Shown here: piece after piece, positions 32,701 to 40,674 of the stretch
How positions within the stretch are numbered: the stretch's first letter is position 1
Layout: each line of letters starts with the position of its first letter
Notes under the pieces: generated by a model
The model's database searches: none
Told to the model about the DNA's origin: nothing
The model's input: only the letters and a program-made list of their open reading frames with translations
From: Streptomyces seoulensis
GTDB lineage: Bacteria > Actinomycetota > Actinomycetes > Streptomycetales > Streptomycetaceae
Length of the DNA: 64,000 nucleotides
Reading direction: 5' to 3'
NCBI GenBank assembly: GCA_013364255.1
Contig: CP054936.1
Coordinates: 3,998,853-4,062,852 of the forward strand
Position numbers and translations under genes: made by a program

Positions 32701-33512
32701 GCCAGCCAGCCGCCCAGCGCCAGCATGGCGACCTGGCCGAGGGCGGGCACGGCCTGGAGCGCGGGGGTGAACCGGGCGTTCAGCCGGATGGTGCGCAGCC
32801 GTCCGGCGAACAGCCGCCGGCCCACCGCGCGCAGCTTCGCCGTCTCCTGGTCCTCCTGGCCGAAGCCCTTGACCACGCGGACGCCGCTGACCGCGCCGTC
32901 CACCACGCCGGCGACCGCCGCTGCCTGCGCCTGGGCGTACCAGGTGGCGGGGTGCAGCTTGGTGCGGCTGCGCCGGGCGATCCAGCCGAGGGCGGGGGCG
33001 ACGGCGAGGGCGACCAGGGTGAGCGGCCACGACAGCCAGGCCATGATCGCCAGGGAGATCACGAAGAGCAGGACGTTGCCGATGGTCATCGGCAGCATGA
33101 AGAGCAGGCCCTGGATCAGCTGGAGGTCGCTGGTGGCCCGGCCGATCACCTGTCCGGTGGACAGCTCGTCCTGGCGGCGGCCGTCGAGCCGGGTGATCGT
33201 CCCGTACATCTCCGTGCGCAGGTCGTGCTGGACGTCGAGGGCGAGGCGGCCGCCGTAGTAGCGGCGGACCAGGGTCGCGGCGTAGACGAGGAGGGCGGCG
33301 ACGACGAGGGCGGCCGCCCACGGGGCCATCGTGCGGGTGTGGTCGCCGATGACGTCGTCGATGATCACCTTGGTGATCAGCGGGACGACGGCCATGACGG
33401 CCATGCCGACGAGGGAGGCGGTGAGGGCGAGGACGACGTCCTTGAGGTGGCGCCAGGCGTACGCGGCGAGTCTGTGGGCCCAACCTCGTCGTCGCCCTGG
33501 CTGCGCTGCCAC
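29781..33512 (-). CDS. One-chain heterodimer-type ABC exporter (TMD-NBD-TMD-NBD)
   Basis: The 1243-residue protein joins two full half-transporters. Each has six membrane helices and an ATPase: Walker A GASGSGKST at about 373 and GETGAGKST at about 1026; Walker B LLVLDDATSAVD and VLLLDEATAALD; signatures LSGGQRQ and LSAGQRQ. The first Walker B has Asp in place of the catalytic Glu, and the second signature has Ala for Gly. Both changes fall in the same composite ATP site, as in heterodimeric exporters with one degenerate site. Export of a drug, lipid or peptide is likely. AGGAGG precedes the chosen GTG; a longer frame starts at 33554. Confidence 0.93.
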   Translation of the reverse strand: MAAQPGRRRGWAHRLAAYAWRHLKDVVLALTASLVGMAVMAVVPLITKVIIDDVIGDHTRTMAPWAAALVVAALLVYAATLVRRYYGGRLALDVQHDLRTEMYGTITRLDGRRQDELSTGQVIGRATSDLQLIQGLLFMLPMTIGNVLLFVISLAIMAWLSWPLTLVALAVAPALGWIARRSRTKLHPATWYAQAQAAAVAGVVDGAVSGVRVVKGFGQEDQETAKLRAVGRRLFAGRLRTIRLNARFTPALQAVPALGQVAMLALGGWLAVEGHITLGTFVAFSTYLAQLVGPVRMLAMVLTVGQQARASTERVLELIDTEPTLTEGTAELPADAPATVEFDDVSFGYDPERPVLKGLSFTIRSGETLAVVGASGSGKSTLSLLLPRFYDADHGAVLVGGHDVRELTLDSLRAAIGLVPEDSFLFSDTVRANIAYGRPDAGQEEIEAAARAAQADRFISELPEGYDTTVGEQGLTLSGGQRQRVALARAILTDPRLLVLDDATSAVDARVEHEIHEALKQVMRGRTTLLIAHRRSTLGLADRIAVLDGGRLADVGTHEELQERCALYRRLLTDPDELGGVSPGHARPTMPREDTSVRDELDAEFDAERGITPTLWAGEREPRDTALAGMPATPELLAQVAALPPATDTPDVDEDRAVRSEESYGLRRLLHGFGLPLLASLALVAVDAGMGLLLPVLIRHGIDRGVSRMALGAVWAAALLGLLAVLVQWAAQTGETRMTGRTGERVLYALRLKIFAQLQRLGLDYYERELTGRIMTRMTTDVDALSTFLQTGLVTAFVSVVTFFGIMVALLVIDVRLALAVFATLPPLVVATFFFRRASVKAYRLARERVSAVNADLQESVAGLRIVQAFRREHDGGRRFAERSDGYRRARVRGQLLISVYFPFVQFLSSVAAASVLIAGAGRVEAATLTTGALVAYLLYIDLFFAPVQQLSQVFDGYQQATVSLGRIRELLQEPASTRPPAEPREVTALRGEIAFEDVRFAYGDEEEALTGIDLRVPAGQTVAFVGETGAGKSTLVKLVARFYDPTGGRVTVDGADIRALDLTAYRRRLGVVPQEAYLFPGTVRDAIAYGRPEATDAEVEAAARAVGAHEMIATLEGGYLHEVAERGRNLSAGQRQLIALARAELVDPDVLLLDEATAALDLATEAQVNQATDRLAGRRTTLVVAHRLTTAARADRVVVMDRGRVVEDGTHDELLARDGRYAGLWRTFVGAAEPEEPVGASR

Positions 33513-33593
33513 GTCGGTGTCCTCCTGATGGTCCGATCTTCCAGGAGGCACCAACGCGGGACGGGGCGGATTTCATCCCGCTGTAACAAAAGC

Positions 33594-33603
33594 GGGGGGG
33601 GGG
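33594..33603. repeat. Homopolymer of ten G
   Basis: Ten consecutive G residues lie between the exporter start and the esterase-like gene stop. Such a run is prone to slippage and to miscalling; it is outside the genes. Confidence 0.8.
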
Positions 33604-33611
33604 ATTGCTCT

Positions 33612-33656
33612 CGGGTGCGGTGGGTGCGGGCCGGGCGCGCGATTCCCCGCGCCCCT
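33612..33656 (-). repeat. Interspersed repeat copy (GGGGCGCGGGGAA type)
   Basis: Read on the reverse strand it runs GGGGCGCGGGGAATCGCGCG followed by CCCGGCC and a C/A-rich tail, and begins in the stop codon of the esterase-like gene. A second copy occurs at 48088-48130. I know this sequence as a frequent short intergenic repeat of Streptomyces genomes; its function is unknown. Confidence 0.65.
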
Positions 33657-34686
33657 AGAAGCCCGTGCGGACCCGGAGGTAGTAGAAGCGGGTGGTCTGG
33701 GCCGGGTTCTCGTTGTCGTCGCTCACCAGGAGGACGCGGAGGGCGCCCCGGGTGTCGCGGCCGGTGATCGTCATGCCCTCGATGTTGTCGAGGAGGGGGT
33801 TGGGCTGGGGCTGCTTGGCGGTGGCGCCGAGGGACGGGCAGGCGGCGAGGTCGGTGAGCAGCGTCTTCCTGATCAGGCGGACGCCGGACTGCCCGGTCAG
33901 GTGTTCGACCTTGCCGGTGTCGGTGGCCTGGTGCGGGTCGGCCAGGTAGAGGCGGACGGTGTTGCCGACGCCGGAGGTGAAGCCGCGCTCCAGGACGAGC
34001 AGGCGGCCGTCCGGGGTGGCCTGCACCTCGGGGACGCCCAGGCCGTCGTCCGCCCGGTACGCGTACTGGGCGGCGAGCCGGAAGGGGCCGTCGCCGGTGC
34101 GCTGCCAGGTCTGGAAGCGGACGATGCCCGCGCTGTCCCCGGCGAGCGCGTACTCCATGGACGCGAGCAGGGTGCGCCCGCCGGGCAGCAGCGTCAGGCC
34201 CTCGAAGGTCTGGTTGGCGGTGGCCCGGCCGGCCGGGGCGACCCGCAGCGCGGACGGCACCGCAAGCCGTTCCAGGACGCGGCCGTCGCGGGAGTAGCGG
34301 CGGACGGACGGCTCGGTCTCGGAGGTGACCAGCCGGGTGCCGTCGAAGTCGACGGCCAGCCCCTCGGAGTCGAGCGCGCCGCCGTTCTCGTCGGCCAGCG
34401 GCGTCACCCCGGTCGGGCGCAGCGTGCGGCGGTCCAGGGTGAACAGCGAGGAGCGGTCCGAGAGCGCCGCGAGGTCGCCGTGCCGGTCGGCCGCGAGCGC
34501 GGAGAGGTTGCCGACGTAGGCCCCCTGGTACGTCGTCTTGTCCAGCGCGTCGGAGAAGCGGTCGAGGGAGACGGCGGACGAACAGGCGTGGTCCTGGCGG
34601 GTGGCGGCGGCGGCCGGCCCGGCGGTCAGGCAGGTGGCCGCCGCCAGGCCGGCGGTGACGGTCGCGAGTACGGTTCTCAGGCGCAT
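33655..34686 (-). CDS. Exported esterase-like protein of the phytase family (PF13449)
   Basis: The 343-residue protein has a signal peptide (RTVLATVTAGLAAATCLTAGPAAA). A beta-propeller-like domain of the esterase-like-activity-of-phytase type follows: NLSALAADRHGDLAALSDR, DSEGLAVDFDGTRLVTSE, FEGLTLLPGGRTLLASMEYAL, LLVLERGFTSG and DNIEGMTI. These proteins hydrolyse phosphoesters or related compounds outside the cell; exact substrate unknown. The ATG at 34686 is preferred, with a GTG 9 bp upstream possible. It precedes the ABC exporter on the same strand, 142 bp away. Confidence 0.86.
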   Translation of the reverse strand: MRLRTVLATVTAGLAAATCLTAGPAAAATRQDHACSSAVSLDRFSDALDKTTYQGAYVGNLSALAADRHGDLAALSDRSSLFTLDRRTLRPTGVTPLADENGGALDSEGLAVDFDGTRLVTSETEPSVRRYSRDGRVLERLAVPSALRVAPAGRATANQTFEGLTLLPGGRTLLASMEYALAGDSAGIVRFQTWQRTGDGPFRLAAQYAYRADDGLGVPEVQATPDGRLLVLERGFTSGVGNTVRLYLADPHQATDTGKVEHLTGQSGVRLIRKTLLTDLAACPSLGATAKQPQPNPLLDNIEGMTITGRDTRGALRVLLVSDDNENPAQTTRFYYLRVRTGF

Positions 34687-34739
34687 GACCGTCACCGTAG
34701 GGCTCCCGCGTGTCCGGCGGGAGACCGCCTCGTGAAGCG

Positions 34740-35669
34740 TCAGCCGCTCGGCGGCACCGGAACCAGCGCCTCCTGCGGCGGCACCTTCATGACGCGGCGC
34801 GCGGTGCGCGGGCCGGTCGTCGGGGCGAGGTCCTTGTGGATGGCCCGCGCGATGGTCTCGATGGTGGTGACGCCGTAGTCCATCGTGCCGTTGTCCTGCG
34901 TGAGGACCGTCATCGTGTAGTCGTGGCCGCCGCCGTTGAAGGTGCCGACGCTGTGCACGCGCCAGCCGTGGGTGGAGCGCTGGAGCCAGCCGTTCTTCAC
35001 GTGCACGGCGACGGCGGTCGGCGCGCCCGCCGGGGTGCCCCAGCGCTGGGCGGCGACGACCTGGCCCATCAGCTTGAGGATGTAGGCGCGGGAGTTGTCG
35101 CTCAGGACGTTGTTCTTCGCCGTGACGAGGCCGAGCAGCTTCTGCTCGTCGCGCACGGTGATCTGGGTCAGGCCCCAGTAGCCGTCCGCGCCCGGCTTGG
35201 TCTGGGTCATGCCGGCCGCGGCGAGGAAGCCCTTGACCTTCGTCACGCCCAGCTGCTTCCACAGGCTGGTGGTCGCGTCGTTGTCCGACTGGGTGATCAT
35301 CAGCTTGGCGAGGCTCGCCTCGCGGTCGGTGAGGGAGCGGTTCGTCTTCTTGGCGTCCCACAGCAGGGTGGCCAGGACGGTCGCCTTGACCACGCTGGCG
35401 GAGTCGTAGGCGGACGACTCGCGCAGCGTGCAGGTGGTGCCGGTGGTGCGGTCGCGCAGGCCGACGGCGATGGTGCCCTTGCGGCCGGACACCGCCGCGG
35501 TGATGTCCTTCTGGAGCTTGGCGGCCAGTCCGGTCGTGAGGGACGTGCAGCTGACCGCCGGCGCGGCGGCCGCGGCGGGTGCGGCGAGGGCGACGCAGGA
35601 AGCGAGCAGCCCGGCGCCCGCGCCTGCCGCCGCGAGCGCCCTGGAGCGTCGGGATATCCAGTGAGTCAT
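34740..35669 (-). CDS. Exported class A beta-lactamase-like serine hydrolase
   Basis: The 309-residue protein has a signal peptide (about 1-38, ending AAPAAAAAPA) and the penicillin-recognising fold. The active-site motif is SVVK within YDSASVVKATVLATLL, followed by ITQSDNDAT (the SDN motif) and KNGW in place of KTG. There is no clear omega-loop E-x-x-x-N, so resistance activity is doubtful. A peptidoglycan-related hydrolase or a degenerate penicillin-binding protein is likely. It lies 53 bp before the esterase-like gene on the same strand. Confidence 0.85.
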   Translation of the reverse strand: MTHWISRRSRALAAAGAGAGLLASCVALAAPAAAAAPAVSCTSLTTGLAAKLQKDITAAVSGRKGTIAVGLRDRTTGTTCTLRESSAYDSASVVKATVLATLLWDAKKTNRSLTDREASLAKLMITQSDNDATTSLWKQLGVTKVKGFLAAAGMTQTKPGADGYWGLTQITVRDEQKLLGLVTAKNNVLSDNSRAYILKLMGQVVAAQRWGTPAGAPTAVAVHVKNGWLQRSTHGWRVHSVGTFNGGGHDYTMTVLTQDNGTMDYGVTTIETIARAIHKDLAPTTGPRTARRVMKVPPQEALVPVPPSG

Positions 35670-35720
35670 GCTCAGTTGACGCACACCTGTACGGAAAAGG
35701 TTGCACGAGGGAGTGAATCG

Positions 35721-36167
35721 ATGACGGCCCGTCACCTGCTCCCGTGCCGGGGCGCCGCCACAGGTGGATCGGCCCGCCGCGGTGGGCAGGCATCGCTCAT
35801 GCCCGAACCCGCGTTCCACGACCACGTCCTGACCGGCCGGCTCCTCGCGGCCCTGTGGACGGTACGTCTCCTCGGCGGCGGGGGCGGAACCCCGCCCGAC
35901 GGCGAGGAGTTCCTGGCGAAGAAGGTGCCCGCCCATCTGGTGAGCGGCGGACTGCGCTCGCTCACGGACCACCTCATGGCGGCCAGGGGCCGGGGCGACG
36001 GCCGCTGGGAGGCCGCGGTCGAGGTGTACCGCGAGATAGCGGACCTGCTCCCGAAGAAGCTGTGGAACGACACCATGTCCCCCGGCGAGCAGAAGGCGTT
36101 CGCCGGCGGCTACACCGAGCAGCGCGCCGCCCACGCCGAGAAGTACGGGAAGCTCCTGGAGAGGTGA
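35721..36167 (+). CDS. Conserved hypothetical protein
   Basis: The 148-residue protein has no recognised family. After a basic, Gly-rich N-terminal 26 residues comes a helical part (FHDHVLTGRLLAALWTVRLLG, EFLAKKVPAHLVSGGLRSLTDHLMAARG, WEAAVEVYREIADLLPKKLW) and a charged ending EQRAAHAEKYGKLLER. GAGGGAG precedes the ATG. An internal ATG at 35800 would give a 122-residue form that starts just before the conserved-looking part. No signal peptide. Divergent from the beta-lactamase-like gene. Confidence 0.7.
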   Translation: MTARHLLPCRGAATGGSARRGGQASLMPEPAFHDHVLTGRLLAALWTVRLLGGGGGTPPDGEEFLAKKVPAHLVSGGLRSLTDHLMAARGRGDGRWEAAVEVYREIADLLPKKLWNDTMSPGEQKAFAGGYTEQRAAHAEKYGKLLER

Positions 36168-36278
36168 CGGGCGGCGGTGCGCCGTGCCCGAGGACGTCCG
36201 GAACGCGCCCAGCCGCCTCCGCCACCCGGCTCCTACCGCCCGCCTCCTGCCGCCCGCCTCCCGGCTCCCGGCTTCCGG

Positions 36279-36758
36279 TCAGCTCGACGCGGCGGCGAAC
36301 ATGCCGGGCTCGTACGCGCCTCCCGGGGTATGCACGATCACGCCCATCCGGGTGGCCGCGTTGATCAGGGAGACCAGGCAGACCAGCGCGCCGACCTGGT
36401 CGTCGTCGTAGTGCTCGCGCACCGCGGCCCAGGTCTCGTCGGACACCCCGTGGTCGCCGAGCCGGGTGCCCTCCTCGGCGAGCGCCAGCGCGGCCCGCTC
36501 GGCCTCGGTGAACACCGTGCTGTGCCGCCAGGCGGCGACCAGGTGGAGCCGGAGCGCGCTCTCCCCCGCGGCCGCGGCCTCCTTGGTGTGGACGTCGACG
36601 CAGAAGCCGCAGCCGTTGATCTGGGCGACCCTCAGCTCCAGCAGCTCCCGCAGGGCCTTGGGCAGCGTCGACCCCTCCAGGGCCAACGAGGTGGTGTAGA
36701 ACCGCTTGGCGACCTTCGCGGCGGTCGGGCTGTCGAACAGGTTGAAACGGGGTTCCAT
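36279..36758 (-). CDS. Carboxymuconolactone decarboxylase-like (AhpD-type) protein
   Basis: The 159-residue protein has the CMD/AhpD core: LELRVAQINGCGFCVDVHTKEA with the redox pair Cys-Gly-Phe-Cys and the following His. Such proteins act as peroxidase reductants or decarboxylases. I choose the ATG at 36758 (MEPRFNLFDSP), the usual family start, over a longer frame. It diverges from a SigJ/ECF41-type sigma factor. CMD genes are the best known genomic partners and targets of ECF41 sigma factors, which supports a shared circuit. Confidence 0.9.
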   Translation of the reverse strand: MEPRFNLFDSPTAAKVAKRFYTTSLALEGSTLPKALRELLELRVAQINGCGFCVDVHTKEAAAAGESALRLHLVAAWRHSTVFTEAERAALALAEEGTRLGDHGVSDETWAAVREHYDDDQVGALVCLVSLINAATRMGVIVHTPGGAYEPGMFAAASS

Positions 36759-36870
36759 GACGTCGTCCTCACTCGTGGTGTCGTGTGCTGCCGCACGGGA
36801 CGGACACAAGATGCCGACGGCCCGGCCGATGTGACGGCGCGGCGATGTGGCGTACGTCACCGGCCGCGGG

Positions 36871-36897
36871 CGTCACGGAGCCGTGCGGGCCGGCGTC
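36871..36897 (+). promoter_or_regulatory. ECF41-like promoter before the sigma gene
   Basis: CGTCACG (36871-36877) and CGTC (36894-36897) are 16 bp apart, close to the TGTCACA / CGTC pattern described for ECF41 promoters. The site stands 43-69 bp before the ATG. Confidence 0.45.
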
Positions 36898-36939
36898 TGG
36901 TGTGCGGCGCAGTCGTCAGCGAGCGGACAGGAGCCGGCC

Positions 36940-37872
36940 ATGAACGACCGAACCACGGGCGACCGGACGGGGGAACCCTCCGGGCCGGTCGCTCCCGACG
37001 CCCGGCTGGACGGCGTCACCCGGGCGTTCGTCGCCCACCGCAACCTGCTGTTCACCGTCGCCTACGAGATGCTCGGCTCCGCCGCCGACGCCGAGGACGT
37101 CCTCCAGGAGACCTGGCTGCGCTGGGTGGGCGTCGACCCCGGCACCGTGCGGGATCAGCGGGCGTACCTGGTCCGGATCGCCACCCGGCAGGCGCTGAGC
37201 CATCTGCGCGCGCTCGGCCGGCGCAAGGAGTCCTACGTCGGCCCCTGGCTGCCCGAGCCGCTGCTCACCTCGCCCGACGTGGCCGAGGACGTCGAGCTGG
37301 CCGACAGCGTCTCGATGGCGATGCTGCTGGTCCTGGAGACGCTCGCCCCGACCGAGCGGGCGGTGTTCGTGCTGCGCGAGGTGTTCGGCCTCGGGTACGA
37401 CGAGATCGCCGAGGCCGTCGGCAGGAGCCGGGACGCGGTCCGCCAGATCGCCCACCGGGCACGGGCCCACGTCGCCGCGCGCCGGCCGCGCGGGGTCGCG
37501 TCCGCCGCCGAGGCCCGCCGCACCGTCGAGGCGTTCCGGCAGGCGGTCGAGACGGGCGACCTGCGACGCCTGCTCGACGTCCTCGCGCCGGACATCGTGC
37601 TGCTCACCGACGGCGGCGGAGTCGTGCGCGCCGCGCTGACGCCCGTCGTGGGGGCCGACCGGGTGGCCGAGGTGCTGGGCCGGATCGGGGCCGCGCTGTC
37701 CCTGCGGCCGGCGCAGGTCAACGGCGACCCGGCGCTGATCGTCCGGCTGGACGGCGAGATCGACACCGTCCTGGCGCTGCGGGTCGACGACGGCCTCGTC
37801 ACCGGGCTGTACGCCGTGCGGAACCCGGAGAAGCTGTCGTATCTGGACCGGGAGACCACCTTGCGCCGCTGA
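36940..37872 (+). CDS. SigJ/ECF41-type sigma factor with SnoaL-like C-terminal domain
   Basis: The 310-residue protein has sigma region 2 (FVAHRNLLFTVAYEMLGSAADAEDVLQETWLRW), region 4 (LAPTERAVFVLREVFGLGYDEIAEAVGRSRDAVRQIAHRARAHV) and a C-terminal NTF2/SnoaL-like domain (about 195-310). The linker keeps the form of the ECF41 group, whose C-terminal domain takes the place of an anti-sigma factor. The ending YAVRNPEKLSYLD holds the NPxKL-type motif of the group. It is divergent from a CMD gene, its typical partner. Confidence 0.93.
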   Translation: MNDRTTGDRTGEPSGPVAPDARLDGVTRAFVAHRNLLFTVAYEMLGSAADAEDVLQETWLRWVGVDPGTVRDQRAYLVRIATRQALSHLRALGRRKESYVGPWLPEPLLTSPDVAEDVELADSVSMAMLLVLETLAPTERAVFVLREVFGLGYDEIAEAVGRSRDAVRQIAHRARAHVAARRPRGVASAAEARRTVEAFRQAVETGDLRRLLDVLAPDIVLLTDGGGVVRAALTPVVGADRVAEVLGRIGAALSLRPAQVNGDPALIVRLDGEIDTVLALRVDDGLVTGLYAVRNPEKLSYLDRETTLRR

Positions 37873-37956
37873 GCCCTCGGGTTCCTCCGCTCCCCGAGGC
37901 CGGAGCGTCGGGCAGGACGGCGGGCGCGGAGTCGGGCACCGCGTCCGCCGCACCCC

Positions 37957-39642
37957 TCAGCCCAGGTGCGTGGGCGCGAACATCCGCAGGACCGCCGGGA
38001 GGACGACCACCGAGGGGCCGGGCTCGGACAGGGCCTTGGCCAGGTCCGCTTCCAGGGTTTCGGGAGTCGTCCGGACGCCGGGGACGCCGAAGGACTCGGC
38101 GAGGGCGACGTAGTCCGGGCGGGTCAGTTCGGTGGCCGTGGGCTCGCCGAAGGCGTCGGTCATGTACTCGCGCAGGATGCCGTAGCCGCCGTCGTCGACG
38201 ATCAGCCAGGTGACGTCCAAGCCGTACTGGCGGGCGGTGGCCAGTTCGGCGATGGAGTACAGGGCGCCGCCGTCGCCGGAGACGGCCAGCACCGGGCGGG
38301 TCGGGTCGGCCGCCGCCGCTCCGAGCGCCGCCGGGAAGCCGTAGCCGAGGCCGCCGGCGCCCTGCGCGGAGTGCATGGTGTTGGCGCCCCGGGGGTCGAA
38401 GGCCGACCAGGCCCAGTAGGCGAGGATCGTCATGTCCCAGAAGGACGGCGACCCGGCGGGCAGGGCGCGGCGCACGGACGCCAGCACGTCCTGTTCCAGG
38501 GTGAGTTCCTGGGCGGCGATCCGCTCGCCCACCTGGTCGAGCACTTCCCGCACGCGGCGCGGCGCGTCCTCGTCGGTGCGCTCGTCCACGGTCTCCAGCA
38601 GCGCCTGGAGGGCGAGGCGGGCGTCGGCGTGGATGCCGAGGGCCGGGTGGTTGGACTCCAGTTTGCCGAGGTCGGCCTCGATCTGGACGACCCGGCCGCG
38701 GGGCTTGAACGTGTGGTAGTTCGAGGACAGTTCGCCGAGGCCCGAGCCGACGACCAGCAGGACGTCGGCGTCCTCCAGGAAGTCGGTGGTGTGCCGGTCC
38801 TCCAGCCACGACTGGAGCGAGAGCGGGTGGGTCCAGGGGAAGGCGCCCTTGCCGCCGAAGGTCGTCACCACCGGCGCCCGAAGGCGTTCGGCCAGGGCGC
38901 GCAGCTTCCCGGAGGCGTCCGAGCGGACCACTCCGCCGCCCGCGATGATCGCCGGACGCTCCGCCTTCGACAGCAGGTCGGCGGCGACGGCGGTGAGTTC
39001 GGGGCGCGGCGGCAGCTCCTCCGGGGTGGCGTCCAGGGCGGTCACGACGGGCAGGTGGGTCTCGGCCAGCAGGACGTCCTGCGGGATCTCCACCCAGACG
39101 GGGCCGTGCGGGGCGGTGAGCGCCGACTTCCAGGCCGCCGCGATCGCGGACGGGATCTGCGACTGGGCGCGCACCGGGTGGACGGACTTGACCACGCCGC
39201 GGAAGGAGGCGGCCTGGTCGGGCAGTTCGTGCAGGTAGCCGTGGCGGCCGCCGCCGAGTCCGGCGGTGGGGATCTGGCTGCTGATCGCGAGGACGGGCGC
39301 GGAGGCCGCCGCCGCCTCCTGGAGCGCGGCGAGCGAGGTGAGGGCGCCGGGTCCGGTGGACAGCAGCAGGGGCGCGGCCTCGCCGGTGATCCGGCCGTAG
39401 GCGTCGGCGGCGAAGCCCGCGTTGTTCTCGATCCGCAGGCCGACGTAGGCGAGGTCGGAGCGGCGCAGGGCGTCGAACATGCCGAGGGCGTGCTGGCCGG
39501 GCAGGCCGAAGACGGTGGTGGCGCCGAGCCCGGCCAGGGTCTCCACGACCAGGTCTCCGCCGTTGCGGCCGGGGGGAGGGTTGAGTGCGGCCTCCGTCTG
39601 CGCGGGCGTGGGGCGGAGCACCAGGTCGTGGTCGTGGGTCAC
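37957..39642 (-). CDS. ThDP-dependent enzyme (acetolactate synthase-like)
   Basis: The 561-residue protein has the three domains of pyruvate oxidase/acetolactate synthase-type enzymes: the pyrimidine-binding domain (VFGLPGQHALGMFDAL, then the activating Glu in LRIENNAGFAADAYGR), a central Rossmann-like domain, and the diphosphate-binding domain with GDGGALYSIAEL...YGLDVTWLIVDDGGYG. It is the last gene of the symporter-agmatinase operon, overlapping the agmatinase-family stop by 4 bp. From that context it may decarboxylate a 2-oxo acid made during guanidino-compound breakdown. Housekeeping acetolactate synthase is unlikely. Confidence 0.9.
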   Translation of the reverse strand: MTHDHDLVLRPTPAQTEAALNPPPGRNGGDLVVETLAGLGATTVFGLPGQHALGMFDALRRSDLAYVGLRIENNAGFAADAYGRITGEAAPLLLSTGPGALTSLAALQEAAAASAPVLAISSQIPTAGLGGGRHGYLHELPDQAASFRGVVKSVHPVRAQSQIPSAIAAAWKSALTAPHGPVWVEIPQDVLLAETHLPVVTALDATPEELPPRPELTAVAADLLSKAERPAIIAGGGVVRSDASGKLRALAERLRAPVVTTFGGKGAFPWTHPLSLQSWLEDRHTTDFLEDADVLLVVGSGLGELSSNYHTFKPRGRVVQIEADLGKLESNHPALGIHADARLALQALLETVDERTDEDAPRRVREVLDQVGERIAAQELTLEQDVLASVRRALPAGSPSFWDMTILAYWAWSAFDPRGANTMHSAQGAGGLGYGFPAALGAAAADPTRPVLAVSGDGGALYSIAELATARQYGLDVTWLIVDDGGYGILREYMTDAFGEPTATELTRPDYVALAESFGVPGVRTTPETLEADLAKALSEPGPSVVVLPAVLRMFAPTHLG

Positions 39643-40619
39643 TTCGCTTCGGTGTCCTTCCGGGCCGCGGCGATCTGGCGGCTCATGAGGGTGGTCAGTT
39701 CGTAGGCGGTGTGGGAGGCGGCCACCGAGGTGATCTCGGCGTGGTCGTAGGCCGGGGCGACCTCGACGACGTCGGCCGAGACCAGGTTGCAGGAGGCCAG
39801 GCCGCGCAGGATCTCCAGGAGTTCGCGGGAGGTCATGCCGCCGGCCTCGGGGGTGCCGGTGCCGGGGGCGTGGGCGGGGTCGAGGCAGTCGATGTCGATG
39901 GAGATGTACAGCGGCCGGTCGCCGATGCGCTGGCGCAGCTGGTCGGCGACCTCGTCGACGCCGCGGCGGTAGACGTCGGCGGAGGTGACGATGCCGAAGC
40001 CCATCTTCTCGTCGTCGGTGAGGTCCTGCTTGCCGTAGAGGGGGCCGCGGGTGCCGACGTGGGAGAGGGCGGAGGTGTCGAGGATGCCCTCCTCGACGGC
40101 CCGGCGGAAGGGGGTGCCGTGGGTGTACTCGGCGCCGAAGTAGGTGTCCCAGGTGTCGAGGTGGGCGTCGAAGTGGAGCAGGGCGACGGGGCCGTGCTTC
40201 TTGGCGACCGAGCGCAGCAGGGGCAGTGCGATGGTGTGGTCGCCGCCGAGGGTCATCAGGCGGGCGCCGGTGCCGAGGAGGTCGTCGGCGGCGGCCTCGA
40301 CGGTCTCCACGGCCTCGTTGATGTTGAACGGGTTGACCGCGATGTCGCCGCCGTCGGCGACCTGGGCGAGGGCGAACGGGGAGGCGTCCTGCGCGGGGTT
40401 GTAGGGGCGCAGCAGCCGGGACGCCTCGCGGATGGCGTTGCCGCCGAAGCGGGCGCCGGGCCGGTAGGAGACGCCGGAGTCGAACGGGACGCCCACGACG
40501 GCGACGTCGGCGGTGCCGACCTCGTCGAGGCGGGGCAGCCGCGCGAAGGTCGCGGGGCCGGCGTAGCGCGGGATGCGGGAGGAGTCGACGGGGCCGCGGG
40601 GCGTCTCGTTGCCGCTCAT
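39639..40619 (-). CDS. speB: Agmatinase/ureohydrolase-family protein
   Basis: The 326-residue protein has all manganese-binding motifs of the arginase/agmatinase family: GGDHTI, HFDAHLDTWD and SIDIDCLDPAHAPGTGTPE. It removes urea from a guanidino substrate. The sequence looks agmatinase-like, but actinobacterial relatives also act on 4-guanidinobutyrate or 3-guanidinopropionate, so the substrate is open. It lies between the symporter gene (55 bp upstream) and the ThDP enzyme. Confidence 0.92.
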   Translation of the reverse strand: MSGNETPRGPVDSSRIPRYAGPATFARLPRLDEVGTADVAVVGVPFDSGVSYRPGARFGGNAIREASRLLRPYNPAQDASPFALAQVADGGDIAVNPFNINEAVETVEAAADDLLGTGARLMTLGGDHTIALPLLRSVAKKHGPVALLHFDAHLDTWDTYFGAEYTHGTPFRRAVEEGILDTSALSHVGTRGPLYGKQDLTDDEKMGFGIVTSADVYRRGVDEVADQLRQRIGDRPLYISIDIDCLDPAHAPGTGTPEAGGMTSRELLEILRGLASCNLVSADVVEVAPAYDHAEITSVAASHTAYELTTLMSRQIAAARKDTEAK

Positions 40620-40674
40620 GTGAAATGCCTTCTTTCCTGCGCTTCGTCGCGCATGTACTGCTTTCCGGTCGACT

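Noticed and set aside
29562..33767. A 1401-codon open frame on the plus strand
   Set aside because: It is antisense to the ABC exporter. Its composition (G/R/Q/H-rich, repetitive) is the usual shadow of a high-GC gene and no domain is recognisable.
36816..36835. GTCACA ... CGTC on the minus strand as an ECF41 promoter of the CMD gene
   Set aside because: The spacer is 10 bp, too short for the two elements to be used together.
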